NCBI RefSeq assembly: GCF_018446385.1
Contig: NC_056002.1
Coordinates: forward strand, 6,125,474 to 6,189,473
Source: Zingiber officinale
Taxonomy: Eukaryota; Streptophyta; Magnoliopsida; Zingiberales; Zingiberaceae
Direction of reading: 5' to 3'
DNA length: 64,000 nucleotides
Below, piece by piece: positions 1-14,783 of the stretch. The notes beneath the pieces were generated by a model. The model saw only the letters and a program-made list of their open reading frames with translations, had not been told where the DNA came from and searched no databases. Each line of letters opens with the position of its first letter. The first letter of the stretch is position 1. The position numbers were made by a program, and so were the translations under genes.

Positions 1-1615
1 GTCTGTTGGGCTTCCAGCTGCTTCGGGTCCGACATCCTTGCTGGGATCGAAGCCGCCATCGTCGACGGCGCCGACGTGCTCTCTCTATCCCTCGGCGGTA
101 GATCTGCCCCTTACTTCCACGACATCATTGCCATCGGCGCCTTCGCCGCTGCGGATCGTGGCATCTTCGTCGCCTGCTCGGCGGGAAACAGTGGCCCCGG
201 CCCAGCAACCCTAGCCAACGGTGCCCCCTGGATCGCCACCGTTGGGGCCGGAACCCTGGACCGCGACTTCCCGGCATACGCCCGTCTCGGGAACGGCGCG
301 AAGTACACCGGCGTCTCGCTCTACAGCGGCAATGGCATGAGGAAGAAGCTGATCCCGGCAGTGTACGGCGCCGGGAGCACCAACGCAAGTAAGCTGTGCC
401 TTGAGGGGACACTGAACCCTGCACAGGTGCGTGGGAAACTAGTGCTCTGCGATCGCGGGGTGAGCGCCCGCGTCGAGAAGGGGGCGGTGGTGAAGGCCGC
501 CGGAGGGGCCGGGATGATTCTGGCGAACACCGCATCTAACGGGGAGGAGCTGGTCGCCGACAGCCACCTACTGCCGGCGATGGCCGTGGGGAAGAAAGAA
601 GGCGACCTGATAAGGTTGTACATCACCACCGACGCGAAGCCGAGGGGAGTGCTAGCTTTTGGGGGAACAGTGCTAGGGGTGCGGCCGTCGCCGGTGGTGG
701 CAGCCTTCAGCTCGAGGGGACCGAATCCGGTGTCACCGGAGATACTAAAGCCGGACTTCATCGGGCCTGGAGTGAACATCTTAGCAGGATGGTCAGGAGA
801 AGTTGGACCGACGGGGTTGCCCAAGGATCGCCGGAGGACTCAGTTCAATATAATGTCTGGTAGGTGCTCTACAATTGTGGATCAATACTTCTACAATTAA
901 AGAACTTTCATCGAGCCAAACATGTACCTTGTTCTTTTTACCTTCATCTCTGTGTGCAGGAACATCAATGTCATGCCCGCACATCAGTGGAGTTGCTGCA
1001 CTGCTGAAAGGTGCACACCCTGACTGGAGCCCTGCCGCCATCAAGTCTGCTCTCATGACAACTGCATATTACGTCGACAACACCAGATCTCCCCTTCTTG
1101 ACGCTGCCGGAGGTTCATTCGCCACGCCATTTGCTTATGGCGCTGGCCATGTCGATCCAGAGAAAGCCCTCTCCCCAGGCCTCATCTATGACATCGCGAC
1201 GGATGACTACGTTTCTTTCCTATGCTCTTTGAACTACACCATTCCGCACATCAAGGCCATCGCAAAGCGGAACGTCACTTGCTTGCCGAGGCTGTCGAAT
1301 CCGGGTAACCTCAACTACCCTTCCTTCTCAGTGGTGTTCGAGAAGAATTTGAGGGCCGTAAAGTACAGAAGGGAGGTGACGAATGTCGGCCCTGCAACTT
1401 CGTATGAAGTAAAGGTAACTGGACCCGACGATGTGGTTGTGACGGTTAGGCCAACACGCCTTGTATTCGAACGTGTTCATCAGAAGCTGAAGTACAGTGT
1501 GACGTTCGTATCGAAGGAAAGGGGGAAATCGAGGGGTGAGGCATTTGGTCGGATCACCTGGGCTAGCAAGCAGCACAAAGTGCAAACTCCTGTAGCCTAT
1601 ACATGGAAGAGGTGA
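1..1615 (+). CDS. Subtilisin-like serine protease (SBT1 type), 3' part, two exons
   Basis: The coding part is join(<1..859, 960..1615). The frame is open from base 1, so the 5' end, including the signal peptide, propeptide, catalytic Asp and catalytic His, lies outside the window. Exon 1 carries the oxyanion-hole Asn in SAGNSGPG (codons starting at about 178) and a protease-associated (PA) domain between about 390 and 640, with the [11 protein letters not shown] signature. The intron 860-959 has GTAGGT/TGCAG ends and splits the glycine codon before the nucleophile motif GTSMSCPH, giving SGTSMS after splicing. Exon 2 ends in a fibronectin III-like domain typical of plant subtilases (conserved [11 protein letters not shown]). 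These are secreted apoplastic endoproteases that process peptides and wall proteins. The substrate cannot be told from sequence. The gene looks intact as far as it is visible, and it converges on the exportin-T gene. Confidence 0.93.
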
Positions 1616-3822
1616 ATATTGATTTAAATTCTGATCTTTTCTAACTGCATGATGCAACTCTACCTAATTCTGCTCAGGTCAAGAGAGTTGTTAGCAGAGA
1701 GTAAAATCCAAGCTTCTTATTGTTGGTTTCCATATGGTTTTCTTGTTTTCACCGCCCAAAGTTTTAGTTCTTGCAATGCGTTTTCTTATGTAGCCTCAAA
1801 TTTCCATTTACGCTTTAACAAGAAGCATTTGAGAGCTGGTGGAGCCTTTGCTTCTACAGTGTGTTCTCATTAATCTAATACAGTGCTTCTACAATCATCT
1901 TTACAAACATCCTTATCAGGCTTTTTGTTCTGTGCTATTTACAGTTTGCTAATGTAAGAGGATCGCATTTTCTACTAACTTTTATGTATTCTTTCAACCT
2001 TTTAGCAATTGTATAGTAAAACATTGCTTGTTACCGTTCTCCAGCATTCCAAGCGTTGCAGATTTCGCTACATCCCTCTGCCTTCTTCCTCCAACTTCTA
2101 TCGACATCATAAATTACATGGATTTTTTTTTTGTAACCCTTCACTTCTGCTCACTTCTGCTTCACAAATTGCAGATGATGGCATGATGCCTATACTTGCC
2201 GTTTGAGCAAGCAGAAAATAAAAGTAAAAAAATTCTTCACGAGAGTAAATAAACCCTTTTCTATCAGCGTATTCTATCCAAGTAAAATGTGAGAAGTTGC
2301 ATCTCAAATCACGTACCTTTCCATGGAAGAATTTCTGTCTATGAGGAAACAACCCTGTGTTGACAAGACAACACATAAAAAATCATTCATTTTTTCCTTT
2401 ATTCTTTTTAAAGCATAAATTATAAATTTGCAACAACAAAAAATTCAAAAACCACAAACAAAACTTAAAGCAGAAATAGAAAATCGAGGCCAAGCATCCT
2501 ACATTTCCCCCCGTAAACTTATTGCTTCACAATCTATTATTTCTTTTGATTTTCCCCTCAAACTACAACATAAGTTTATAAAAAGTTTCTCCTGCTCAAC
2601 ACGAATCCCTACTTATTCTCTGGACATGCAAAAAAAAAAAACCTTATATCACGTGATAAAAACAACAAATTAACGAGAACAAATTTAAATAATAAAATTA
2701 TTCCTTTGGAGCGACAAAAAAAATATAGACAATGTTTTATTGATCTTTTTCTCCCATTAACGACATTTCAGAAGCTTATATAAGGGAGCTCCTTTGTGTT
2801 GTTCTGGCAGAAAACATCCCCGCAGTGTACAGCATCTGCACATGAATAGCAGCAACGAGGGTGAAGTACATATTGGCTTCTAATAAAATGTCCACAAGAC
2901 GTATAGCATGAATATATCATAATAAAACTCCATAAATATCTTTCATAAAATACAACATAGATGCGATCAATGTTGCAGTGCCAACATGCAGTCGTCTGAC
3001 GAATAGAGGTTATGATCAAAATATACTAGTCAGCAAGGAGCTAAATCATAATTTCACAATTGATTATCACAACTATCGAGGACCAAAGATGACACAGATA
3101 AGACCTGAAACTCAAAATTACTTGTAAATTGATAAGTCTACACCTTTTTCTTTTTTTTTACCATGAACAGGGAGGGGGGCGATGGGAGACAGGAGGATCA
3201 GAATTACCACCAATTGGTGGATGAACAACAAGTGCATGACCGTTGAGTTGCATCCAACTCAGGCAAACTCAGCAAAGCCTTAAACTACTTTGAGTGAAAC
3301 AGCATCCCTCCAAGGCAAAGTGAAAAGACTTAACAGGCTCATAGGGAAGCCTTGAGATCATGGGGAAATCAACTATTCAAACATTGTATACAAATTCACA
3401 ATGCAGATAGCACATCCTTCATTGTTCTTAAATAATCCAAACTTTTTGAAAAGGCCTAAGATCTTATCTGCTGGAATGAAGATGTGGTTGTAAAACTGAT
3501 GCACTTGTATATTATATTCAATTCTATGCAAATTTAATAGGAAAAAAAAAATCTTGACAAAACATGTCCATAAGTAACTAAAATGACGACAAAGCATACC
3601 TTCTCACCTTCAAATGTATCTCAATTCTCAATGACTATATGTACATGGACAAAACTTCCCTGCAAAAATTAGTACCATAGGCATTAGAAAAGGTACGCAA
3701 TAAAGAAAACATTACTATAATAAAGTACCTGAATGCCTGCACAAGGCAAGCAAGTCCAAAATCATTAAATTATGGAACTAGCCTCTGATGTTGACTTCTT
3801 TTGAACATATCATAAAAATATT
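1616..3822. other. Intergenic spacer between convergent genes
   Basis: This is AT-rich sequence between the subtilase stop and the exportin-T stop. It should contain the 3'UTRs of both genes. Short open frames (for example 2428-2673) are low-complexity chance frames. I see no further gene or obvious repeat. Confidence 0.5.
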
Positions 3823-6800
3823 CTATCTAAAAACAAGACTTCCATTTTGCTGCTGTCTCAAATTCTCAATTAATAGATGGTAAAAAGATTTCATAGCCTT
3901 CAAATCATCAGTCTGCAGAAAAGAGTTCATGAATTAAAAGAAAGTAATTGAAGATCTTGCCATATAACTACAATCTGCTCTCATGCAGAATGAAACTAGT
4001 TAGACGAAACATCAATACCAAAAGCAAACATAAATGGAAGAACATGCCTATCAAATTCTAGAGACATTGATGGTTTCCCAATCTTTGGTATCTTAAAAAT
4101 TCAATTATATTAACAATTTACCAATATTCATACACCATGAGAACAGCGACAAGTTCATTGAGAATTCAACACACAGAGACCTTAATAGATACACAGAAAA
4201 TAAAATCAAATAAATATTAAAACAATTTTCGTACCTGCAACTTTTCATAATATTGTTCTACTAGTTCATGAGGGCAATTAACTCCTTGTAGCCCGCTAGA
4301 CACAAAATATACAACAAAGTCGCTACCCAACTTCTCATACATTACTTTCTGGGCCAGCACGATTTCTCCAAAAAGGATCAACTGTTGCATGGAAAGGTAT
4401 GTTGGAAAATAAGTTTAGAAGGCTGTTAATGGTAACAATTATACAAGCCAAAGTTTGCATATGGTCGTTATAACATTAGACAGAACATTTAAAGGCTGAT
4501 ATACATTTAGTGGAAAAGGAAAAAGGGACAGCTTTTACAAGAAGTAATTATCAGGATGCAGAATGGTGCAAATATGAAAGGTCACAAGACAGGCAACAAT
4601 ATCCCATGCCGATATTAACACAAAATAGTTGACCAAGTCTGGCACCAATCAGCTCAGTAAAGATCCTTTCATAGTATGTTATTCAGAGTAGTTGGAAAAA
4701 GTGACATTCATAAGAGTTCTCTCTAATGAATTAGCAAAACACCACAATATCTAAACAATTGTGAGAATAATCTTTATTAGGTTTGTTAACCAGAGAATTA
4801 AACTATCCACCTATTGCAAGTAATCAGTTATATCATAAAAGCCACAGCATGTCAAGTTACAAGTTCAACAAACAGATTCTTTTTTTAGAAAAAAAATCAT
4901 CAATCAGGTGAATAACTAAAAAAAAAGGACAGTTTAGAACCATACAGAATTTGCATCGCGGAAATCAAATGATTTGTCAAGGACACTGTGCAGACAACAA
5001 TTGATCGCAAATTTCTCGATTATAAAGCTGCGAAATCCAGGAACCTAAAAAAAAGAAGAAAAAATGGTTTACAAAATAACAAAGTTTATTAAGAAGAAAG
5101 AATTTAAGAGGACATGCTCAAAACATAGCAAGTGAAATACCATGTCATCACCATTATAACTGGTGCACCAATCTTTTATGAGTTTCACAAAAATTTGCAC
5201 GCACATCTGCAGAATAATAATCATGAAACACATGAACAAGGTTTATTCTTGTGCTAATTCCCCTTGAACAAGGAATTTGCACCACTCCATAATGGATGAT
5301 GGTTACAGTCTAACTGAATGAGATATCATAGATCAAAGATGATCACAGGCTAGCATTATTATAGTTACAATCAGTGTTTCAAGTGCAGAGCCGTGCTGCC
5401 CGAAACCGCTAGAATTTATCGTTCCGGTGTGGAAGTGAAACTGACACCGCATACAAATAAATTTCACATGTGTCAGCGTCACCACAATTCTGTGTACAAT
5501 CGACGATCGTGGGACACCTCCAACACCGCCGGAAGCGTCGCGGCGCCGGAAGCGTCACGGGAGGCTTCTAGTGCCTCCTCGTGGGACCGGCAAGATCTTG
5601 TGTACTGTTACGGGAAAAAAATTAATTAATTTAAATAATTCCCAACTGAGATGTGATATTTCGAATAAGCTTTCGTGAACCCTAATTAAATTACCCTTAA
5701 AAAATATATTTAAAATAAAAAAAAAATTAAATAATTATTAATTGATATTATAAAAATTCTTTTTTACTGTTTTAAAATTTATTAAAAAAATCTAAAAAAT
5801 CATATTTATATTCTGATAATTTTTTATTATTATTTTGTGTTTTTTATTGTTTAATTGATATTTTGATATTTTTAATATTTTTAATATATATTATTTAAAC
5901 TAATAATTAATTAAATGAATAAACAATTAATTTATATAATTATGATGTATCTATTTTAATTCGAATTATTAATATATCAATTTTCTTTATAGAAAACTAT
6001 AATTAATTATTTTTTCTAATCATATTAAATTATTGAGAACTTACATAAAATCAATATACAACTTGTTTTTAAACTATACACAATAAGCATATTTATCTAA
6101 TAATTACTATATATAAATAAAAAAAATATCGAAACCGTATCGGCACGGCACGATACGATATCGAAATTGTATCGTTCCGGTCTAGAATCGAAACCTCGGC
6201 ACAGATCGAGATTTTAAACCTTGATTACAATTAAAACTTGCATATGAAACAACAGAACCAAAAAAAAATCTCATACCTTCCTAAGAAGTATATCTTTGTG
6301 ACTACAAGCAGTTATTAAAAGTAACTGCATTATTACATCCAAGAATCTCCAGCAACTTGGAGCGATGAAAACCAAGGAAAGATTGTGGTTTGCCATCACA
6401 TGAAGAAAGGTATACAGTGTTCGCTGCAGGTCTTGAAGTTCTCGCACTTCCTTAAAGAGTCAAGTAGACAAGCAATCATGTAATAAACAATCCACATGGT
6501 GATAATTATAAAGTTTAACTGTAGTTAAAAATCAAAATTTCAAAATAAATTTCAATCAAAATAAATTATCAGTGACAGGATTCCAGTTACCTTACACTAA
6601 TAAATTTTAATGACAGAAAAAAAAATTACAATAGCTGGAAAAGAACACTACACATATATACACCTATCAGAAGCTTCGTCATCATACACTAGATTTTCAA
6701 CTTGTCATTGTCAAGTGCATGTTACAATTTCACTAACTTGCATTGTCTCCTTTCAGAACTGATGGCAATGGTTATTTTGCATGAACACTTTCATATTACT

Positions 6801-9800
6801 ATCCTAGGAATATATTGTTATATTAATTAAATTAATTAAAATAAAACAGAGAATCAGCAAATGTTCTACCCTCTTTTTTTTCAGAATTCATTGCTTGCAA
6901 TGGATGCTGTCTGTAACTATTCCTGTCAAGACTGAATGGTGGTGTTTTGTTCTCAAGTTCCCTAATACTATAGAAATATCATACTATACCATGGTCCATG
7001 AGTTAACATTTAAAGTATTGGTTCTTCAACAGAAAACATTACTGTACAACACTATGGTCCATTGGTTAACACCGAAGTATTGGTTTTCCACGAAGTAACT
7101 AGCCAAAGACAAGATTGATAAGCTTTCATGGTGTAATTCATTTGCTGATGATTTTTTTTGTGCCTGTGAGAATTTAGATTATGACAAATTCTGAACAAAT
7201 TTCGGTACAGATCTTCTTAAAAAAAATTATTTAGGTAAAACTAAGACCAAAGTATACAAAATACATAGAAGAGTGGGTAATTAACATATATGAATAATAA
7301 AACACAACAAAAGCTTTCAAGTTATCTAAATTATATTACCAGACATGAAGGAACAAATGTGTATAGGGAATATTTTTATAACAAAGCTAGATAGTTCATT
7401 GTAAGCAGAGGATTGCTTAAACTTTATACATTTTGCATGAAATTGAGCTGCCTAGATTGAATCAATTCCCTTGTAAAAACACAATGTTGTGCTTCCTTGT
7501 TGAGAGAACAGGGAAGAGGGAAAGAAGGTGGGAGAAGGGGAAAAGGAAAAAGAGGCCGGGACAAAATGAAAAAAGGGTGATGTGATAAAATTACTCACTA
7601 GGCACGGGTATCCTGGAGAGATTATTCCATGGGTGTCCTAGATAGTTAACATAAGTACTTTGAGATGGTTCATAATGGGAGTAAGGATCAATCCTATACA
7701 CCAAGATCAGACAATAAGAACCCGAAAAACTCTCCAGTGTTGCTCAGCTGACAGTTAAACCAGTTACAATGACAAGCTGGGTTTGCACGGAAAACTTTGT
7801 CATGTGATAGTTCAGGCAATTACTCATTGGTTGGGTATTCACTTTGAAGCCTATAAAAAAGGAGCAAATGCCACCTACTAAGGATGAACTTTTGGACTGT
7901 ACAACTTTTGGACTGTATTTGAAGACCAATCACAGAATTCAACCAAATAAGAAGAAACGAGATACTACCTTGGACATTTCTAAACCCACCCTAGACAACT
8001 TATCAAAATCTAATCCACATTAACCCCTTCACCCCACAAAATTATTCTACTCCACTTCGTAGCCAAGCCACATCATACAAGTACTAGCCAAACTCAATCT
8101 CATACCCATGTACCTCAAGCTAGTTGCTCATCCTACATCTCCACCGAGCTCCAAAAACTTTAATCGAAATAAATTAATGACCACACTCAACCAAGCTAAG
8201 GTCCTCTCCACCTGGCCCCCTCTAGCCAATTTTCCATACTAAACTTCAAGCTACTTGGAACAGCTAGCGAGCATGTATACTTTTAACCAAATTAAATTGC
8301 CTAGCACCTTCACAAATGACATCAATCTATATGTGGAAATATGGAGGTTTATTAGCTGTCTCAACTAGTTCATACTCAGAAATTGGCTAGAGGGGGCTGG
8401 ACTGGAGAGGACTTTGACCGTTAAATGAGGTTATTAGTTTAATTCAACTGAATTGCTTAAAGCTCAGCCGAGGTGTGAACTCCACTATACTCTTTACTGA
8501 GTTGGCCGAATGAAACCAATAAACCCACACAACCCAACCAAAGTCCTCTCCAGCCCCCTCTAGCCAATTTCCAAAATTGAGGTCCAAACTAGTTGGAACT
8601 AGCAAATTTCCATTCTGTTATAGTTTCAACCATAACAAAAGATAAGAAAAAGGAAATGCATTAGGTTGCATTTTATTTAACAGATGGAAAAAGGGAAAAG
8701 AGTAAATTCACTATTACACACTCATCCTCTAAGCTCGCATCCAAGCCATCATCTTCTTGGCACCTCCCAACTCACAATGATGGTCACCGATGCAGGTCAG
8801 AGCAGAGGGCTGAAGAAGGGAAGTGAAGGGCAAGGCTACTAGACCAAGCCTTGATAATGTAACTGGCATCAAACAGGTCAATAGCAGAGGAAATAGTTGG
8901 TGAGGACGGCAGTGCTGACATGGTACAATGAGTCAGCACAGTATGGGTAAGATGTGGTAGATCAGACTAGAATGGATGTCACTGGGGGCACAAGTTGGTT
9001 GTGGATGTCAACGGAAAAGAGGAACAGGAAAGGATGGAGTAGACGATTCATAATGACTACATTGATGACTGATTGTCAATGGAAGAGTAAACAAGGCAAT
9101 GACAGTTATCAGCCCAGCCTGAGCAAATCAATTTTGATGTGAGAGTTTTACTCTCACCACCTTTCCTCACCCAATATTCAGTCTACAGAAAATGCCGTGT
9201 TTATCTTTTCCAACTTTTCATTCATTGTGTTATCCCTACACAACAAAACATTGTATAAAGGAAAAATATAAAACAACACAGTAAAACAAATTTCATCAAT
9301 GTATGATCAAAAGAAAATGGCAGATCAAGGTTTCCTACAAGTAGATCAAGCACCAACAGACTTCCATTGTCAGAGATTTTCACACAATTTTGAGTGAGAC
9401 ATTTGACATACATATTACATTTAATGCAGCAAACTCTGTCCATGACGAACCCGTCATGGCCGGTCCCAAACCCGGATAAAGAAGGGTTGCGTTAAGTTGT
9501 CAACCAACGTTAAACTTAAAACTATGTCAAATGTTCAATGAATGTATCCATTAAACTATTGTGTTAATGCTAGGTTGTTCCCCGGAAGAAACGCATTGCA
9601 GGATCCGACTATAACGTCTCAGCAAGAACCGCTACATCTCCAAAACTCGGATATAATGCTAAATTTGCAAGAATTCCTGTTGCAAGGTCCAACTATAATA
9701 TATCGGAAAGGACCGCTACATCTCACTTGGGTTGGATACAAACAAATATGATAGAAAAACTAATAGTCTAAGATTTAGAACATAAAACATAGGAACCCTC

Positions 9801-12800
9801 ATTGGTAAATAAATGGAGGTAGTAGATACGATGATTAGGAGAAGAATTAGTATTTTGTGTGTACAAGAGGCAAAATGGGTAGACGACAAGGCAAAGATGA
9901 TAGAGAACTCGAGTTTTAAGTTATGATACTCAGGAAAGAGTAAAACAAGAAATGGATTAGATATTGTTGTAGATAGTTCATTAAAGGATGAAGTTGAGTA
10001 GTTAAAAAAGGGGATAAAATTCAGATAATAGTGGCGACAAAAACTATGAACATAATTAGCATATATGTACTGCAAGTAGAATTTAGATAAAGCTACCAAA
10101 TCAAGGTTTTGGGACGACTTAGATGAAATATTACAAAATATTTCGCTAAATGAAATGATTTTAATAAGAGATGATCTAAATGGACATGTCGAAGTGATAA
10201 ATGAGAAATGTGAGAGGGTACATGGAGGTCATGGGTTTGAAACGAGAAATGAAGAAGGAAAAACTATATTAGATTTTGCGATAGCATATAATCTTATATT
10301 AGCTAATACATTTTTTAAGAAAAGAAAAGAACATGTTCAAAAATTGGAATAATAAAATCACAAATTGACTTTCTTATAATTAGGAAAAATGATAGAAAAA
10401 TTTATAAAGATTGCAAAGTCATATCCCTTGAAAAAGTTTAACTACCTAACATAAATTAGTAGTATTGGATATACGTCTTATGCATAGTATCAATAGAAAG
10501 TAAATATAAACGACTCCTAGAATTAAGTGGTGGAAGTTAAAGGATGAAAAACAAAATATATTTAAAGAGAAAGTATGAGTATAAGTATTAGGTGAAATAT
10601 ATAGTGACTTTAATACGACATGTGATAAAATAGTATCAAAATTAAAAATAGTAACTAAGAGTGTACTCGGTGAGTCAAAGGGGCATATACCACTAAGTAA
10701 GGAATCTTGGTAGTGGAATAAGAAAGTACAAAAAAAATTAAAGGAAAAACGAACATCTTATAGAATTTAGGGACCAAATTTTTTATTAGTGGGGGAAGAA
10801 TGTGAGATACAACAATTAAATAAAATAAGGGTTGATCAAGAAATTACCCTATAGAATTTTCTAAGAATTTTTTTAAAAAATTCTAGATTTTTAATGAGAC
10901 ATTTTATAATATATGGGATAAACGGGTAAGAGGAAAGCATGTTTTTGTGAACCTATTGAAATGAGGAAATGTTTATATTTTGAAATTCATTTTATTTTCT
11001 TTTTGAAAACCTAAAATCTTCGTCGTCTCCTTTTCCTCTCCCGATCCGCCCACTTCGCCTGTGCCTTGCCACCACTGCTAGTCGACGGAACACCGTCACC
11101 ACGACCACCGGATCATCGTTGCACCACTGCCTCCTTCCGTGTGAGACTACCGTAGCGACGCCACAGCCGCCACCCTCTTCGGCCATGCTAATCTAGCCAC
11201 TGCCTGTTGTGAGAGCCGCGGATGTCCCCTTCATCTCCGCTCTTCGGCGTGTCCGACCACCGCTGTGAGATGTTGCTAGCACCATTATTAACCCTTCCCC
11301 CTCTAGTTGTGCTGAGCTCAGCCGGTCATCATCGTCGTTTTCTTTTGCTTCAGTTGTCGCAGCCATAGCTGCCAGTACTAGGAGATTGTCTGCGGCCACC
11401 CCAACGTCGTTGTTCTGCCAGTCCTGCTCCGGTCACGAGCAGGAGGCCATGGGACTTCATCAGTGCGCTAGTCATCTCTCTGGCTGAGTCACCATCAACC
11501 ACTCCAAATTTGGTGAGTATTATGATGAAGATATGGATAAACCTAATCTAATCATTTGGATGTATTAGATTAAGGTTAGTGATGGGTTAGATCAAATTTA
11601 ATCAAGGAATTGCAATAAATTGAAGTTAATTATTAATTGGTATTAATTAATGATAGATCGACTTGGGGTTTTCCCAAATTAATTTGGGATTTGATTTAGC
11701 TATTTATTTCATATGTAATTAGCTAAATAACACATGGTGATGTAGGATTTTGATCTTAAGACGAGCATCTTAAGATGGAATTTATTGTGACACAAGCTAC
11801 TTTTCAAGGTAGGTAGTTCCTATTTGCCCTCTTTAGATCTTTGATTTTAATGCATGATTATATCTGATTATATATTGATTAGGTAGCATTTACTTGTTTA
11901 CCCTGTCTCCACTCAAATTATTTCTTAAGTTGATACTTAATTGTTTGTACTTGGTTTGATCTATCGATATTCATACAGTCTCGTTGCTATTCATGCTATA
12001 TATACTTGTGCCTTTATGTAGTGATACCATAGTGTAGGATATCAAATATCTCACTAAACCCTTATTTGTTATTTAGGCTCATGCCTATACCTTAGTAAGA
12101 TCATACCCAGTGTAGGATATCGAGTATCCTACTATACCTTTATTTGTTATTTAGGCTCATGCCTATACCTTAGTAAGATCATACCCAGTGTAGGATATCG
12201 AGTATCCTACTAGACCTTTATTTGTTAATTAGGCTCATGCTTATATGCTAATGAGGTTATACCATAGTATAGTTTGTATAGCTTTACTCTTAAAAGGTCT
12301 AGTAAAATACTTGATATCCTGTACTATTTTCACCTTGCCTAGACAATTCGACCAATTAGTCGACGCCTAGGACCGCCTAATCCCGCCTAGGCGCCTAGGA
12401 CCGCCTAATCCCGCCTAGGTGCCAAAGCCACCTAGGAGCCGCTTAGGCCAATTTTTAGAACACTAATTATTGCATTACCTAGATTGGTGGATATTTATTC
12501 TCATACCATATGTTAATGATAACATACCGAGGTGTAGTTATAGGGTATTATTATTGGATATGAATGTTTATTTTTTTCTTATCATGACATGGTGTATATC
12601 CTGTGACCATTGTCTCCTATTCATAGTTGAAGGAGTTGTCAGTGATCACGATACATATGGCTATCCACGAGACATCCGTGGCAATGAGTTCACATGTAGT
12701 TCGTAGTTAGATAGCTACGTATATCCTTATCTGCCCACAAGACATCTGTGGTAGCGAGTTCGCATGCAGACATGAATTGCTATATTCTGGTTATGTAGTT

Positions 12801-14734
12801 GTTTGTGCAGGGATTGGATGTATTGTATGTACTCCCGATTTATTGGTTATACCTGGTCGAGCAGGTTAGTGGAGTTTATATTGTTGGTTATACTTTTAGT
12901 TAGCAGATGATTATATTGGTGTCCTTACTTATGTAGTAAGTATTATTGACTGAGACTGTATCCTTTGATCTCCTTATATATAGTATCATGAATATATTCT
13001 TATACCCACTGAGTTGTTGTAATTACTATGTTTGCTTTTCCTTTGACTTTTAGATTAGCGAATAGAGGATGTGTTGTGCCGCTTAGAGGTCCTGTTTGTC
13101 GGTCCCACTCGAGTTTGGATTCCTTTTGAGTTGTTTGGTTTATTTTCCATTGCTGGTGTTTACAATTTTCTTTCTAGATCAGTTTTGAGCTTTGTTAGAA
13201 TAATATGACTTTTATTTTATAGTATGAACTCATGTACATGCATACATACACGCATTGACATTTGTATCTGATCGATTTTATATTGCATTGTTGTTGTATT
13301 GGCTTGAAATGGTTTGATATCGATTATTTTCTATATTGTCATTAGGGATACCGTCCGATTTGATGGACAAGTATACCCTCGGGGAGGGTAAATACTCTAT
13401 TTCCCTTATATAAGAATAAGGGATACAAAATTGTACAAACTATAGGGGTATTAAACTAATGAGTCATACCATGAAACTTTGGAAAAAAATAATAAAAAAA
13501 GATTAAGGAATAAGACTACAGTGACCGAAAGTCAATTTGGATTCATGCTTGGAAGGCCGACGATAGAAGATATACATCTTCTTAGACAACTAATTGACAA
13601 ATATCGGAAGCAAAAATAAGATCTACACATGATATTCATTAACTTAGAAACAACTTATGATAGAGTCCCAAGAGAAATTATACGGAGAATTCTAGAAAAG
13701 AGAAGCATTAGCGTAACATATATTGAACTAATTAAAAATATGTACAAGAATGTAAGACTTCATATGGAATAACTGAAACATTTTCAATAAATATAGGATT
13801 ATATCAAAGATCAGCTCTAAGTCCCTATCTTTTTACCTTAATTATGACGAACTCACTACACACATTCAAGACACAGTATCGTAATGCATGTTGCTTGCAG
13901 ATGATATTATTTTGGTCGATGAAACACGTGAAGAAATAAATGTTAAACTAGAATCTTGACGGGAAACACTAAAAGGGAAATGTTTTAGGCTTAGTAGAAT
14001 AAAGAAAGAATATATAGAATTTAAGTTTAGCAATATTAGACGTAATGAAACAATTATTAAGATAAGAGATAATGAGTTGTCTAAAACTGAGAGTTTTAAA
14101 TATTTAGAATCATTTTTACAAAACCATGAAATGATCGAGAGATATGTCTTACATAAAATACAAGCAATATTGTTAAAATGGAGGAAAGTATCAGATGTTT
14201 TATATGACTGTAAAGTATCTTTAAAACTTAAAGGAAAATTCTACAAAATCGTAGTTAGACCTGCTATGTTATATGAAGCTAAATGTTGAGCTATGACTCG
14301 AACACATGAGCAGAAAATGAGAGTTATAGATAAGGAAGTTAAGATGGATGTGTGGGCATACGAGGATGGACAGAATAAAAAATGAGAGTATTAGAAAAAA
14401 ATCAGAATTGCATCTATTAAGAGAAAACTCCGAGAGACATATTTAAAATGGTGCATGCATGTACCTAGACGATCAATAAATGCTCCAATTAAGCAATGTG
14501 AAACTATAACAAACACATATATCAAGCGAAAAAGAGGAAGACAAAAAAAGACTTAGTTAGCAACAATAAAACAAGATAAAATTTATTTAAGTATAGATGA
14601 TGATATAGTAAGAGATAAAGCTAATGGCGTAAAAGGATCCATATAGCCAACCCCACCTAGTGGGATAAGGCTTGGTTGTTGTTGTATTAGATTTAATGCA
14701 ACATTCAACTTTTCATCAAAAAAGCACATAACAC

Positions 14735-14783
<49 letters not shown>

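Larger units (their letters stand above)
10801..13390 (+). mobile_element. Ty3/gypsy-like LTR remnant inside the LINE (3' boundary uncertain)
   Basis: A purine tract GGGGGAAGAA (10791-10800) directly precedes TGTGAGATAC, the expected junction of internal region and 3' LTR. The ~2.6 kb that follows has no long frame. It includes a GC-rich block (11000-11510), a 78 bp tandem repeat and a 28 bp duplication. LINE sequence resumes at about 13400. The left end seems to include a short piece of element-internal sequence from about 10771. I could not fix the right end or a target-site duplication. Confidence 0.45.
9443..14690 (+). mobile_element. Decayed RTE-type LINE, interrupted by a gypsy LTR
   Basis: The 5' end (GACGAACCCGTCATGGCC) and the 3' tail (GTGGGATAAGGCTTGG followed by TTG repeats) match the layout of plant RTE-like non-LTR elements. 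The endonuclease part (about 9785-10770) keeps TLTGKSMEVVDTMIRRR, a QEAKW motif and DLNGH. The reverse transcriptase part (about 13400-14300) keeps TESQFGFMLGR, a degenerate LADD catalytic box, and MLYEAKC. The stretch between them is replaced by foreign sequence, about 10771-13400. Many stops and frameshifts make it non-functional. It lies antisense to exportin-T inside intron 8. Confidence 0.8.
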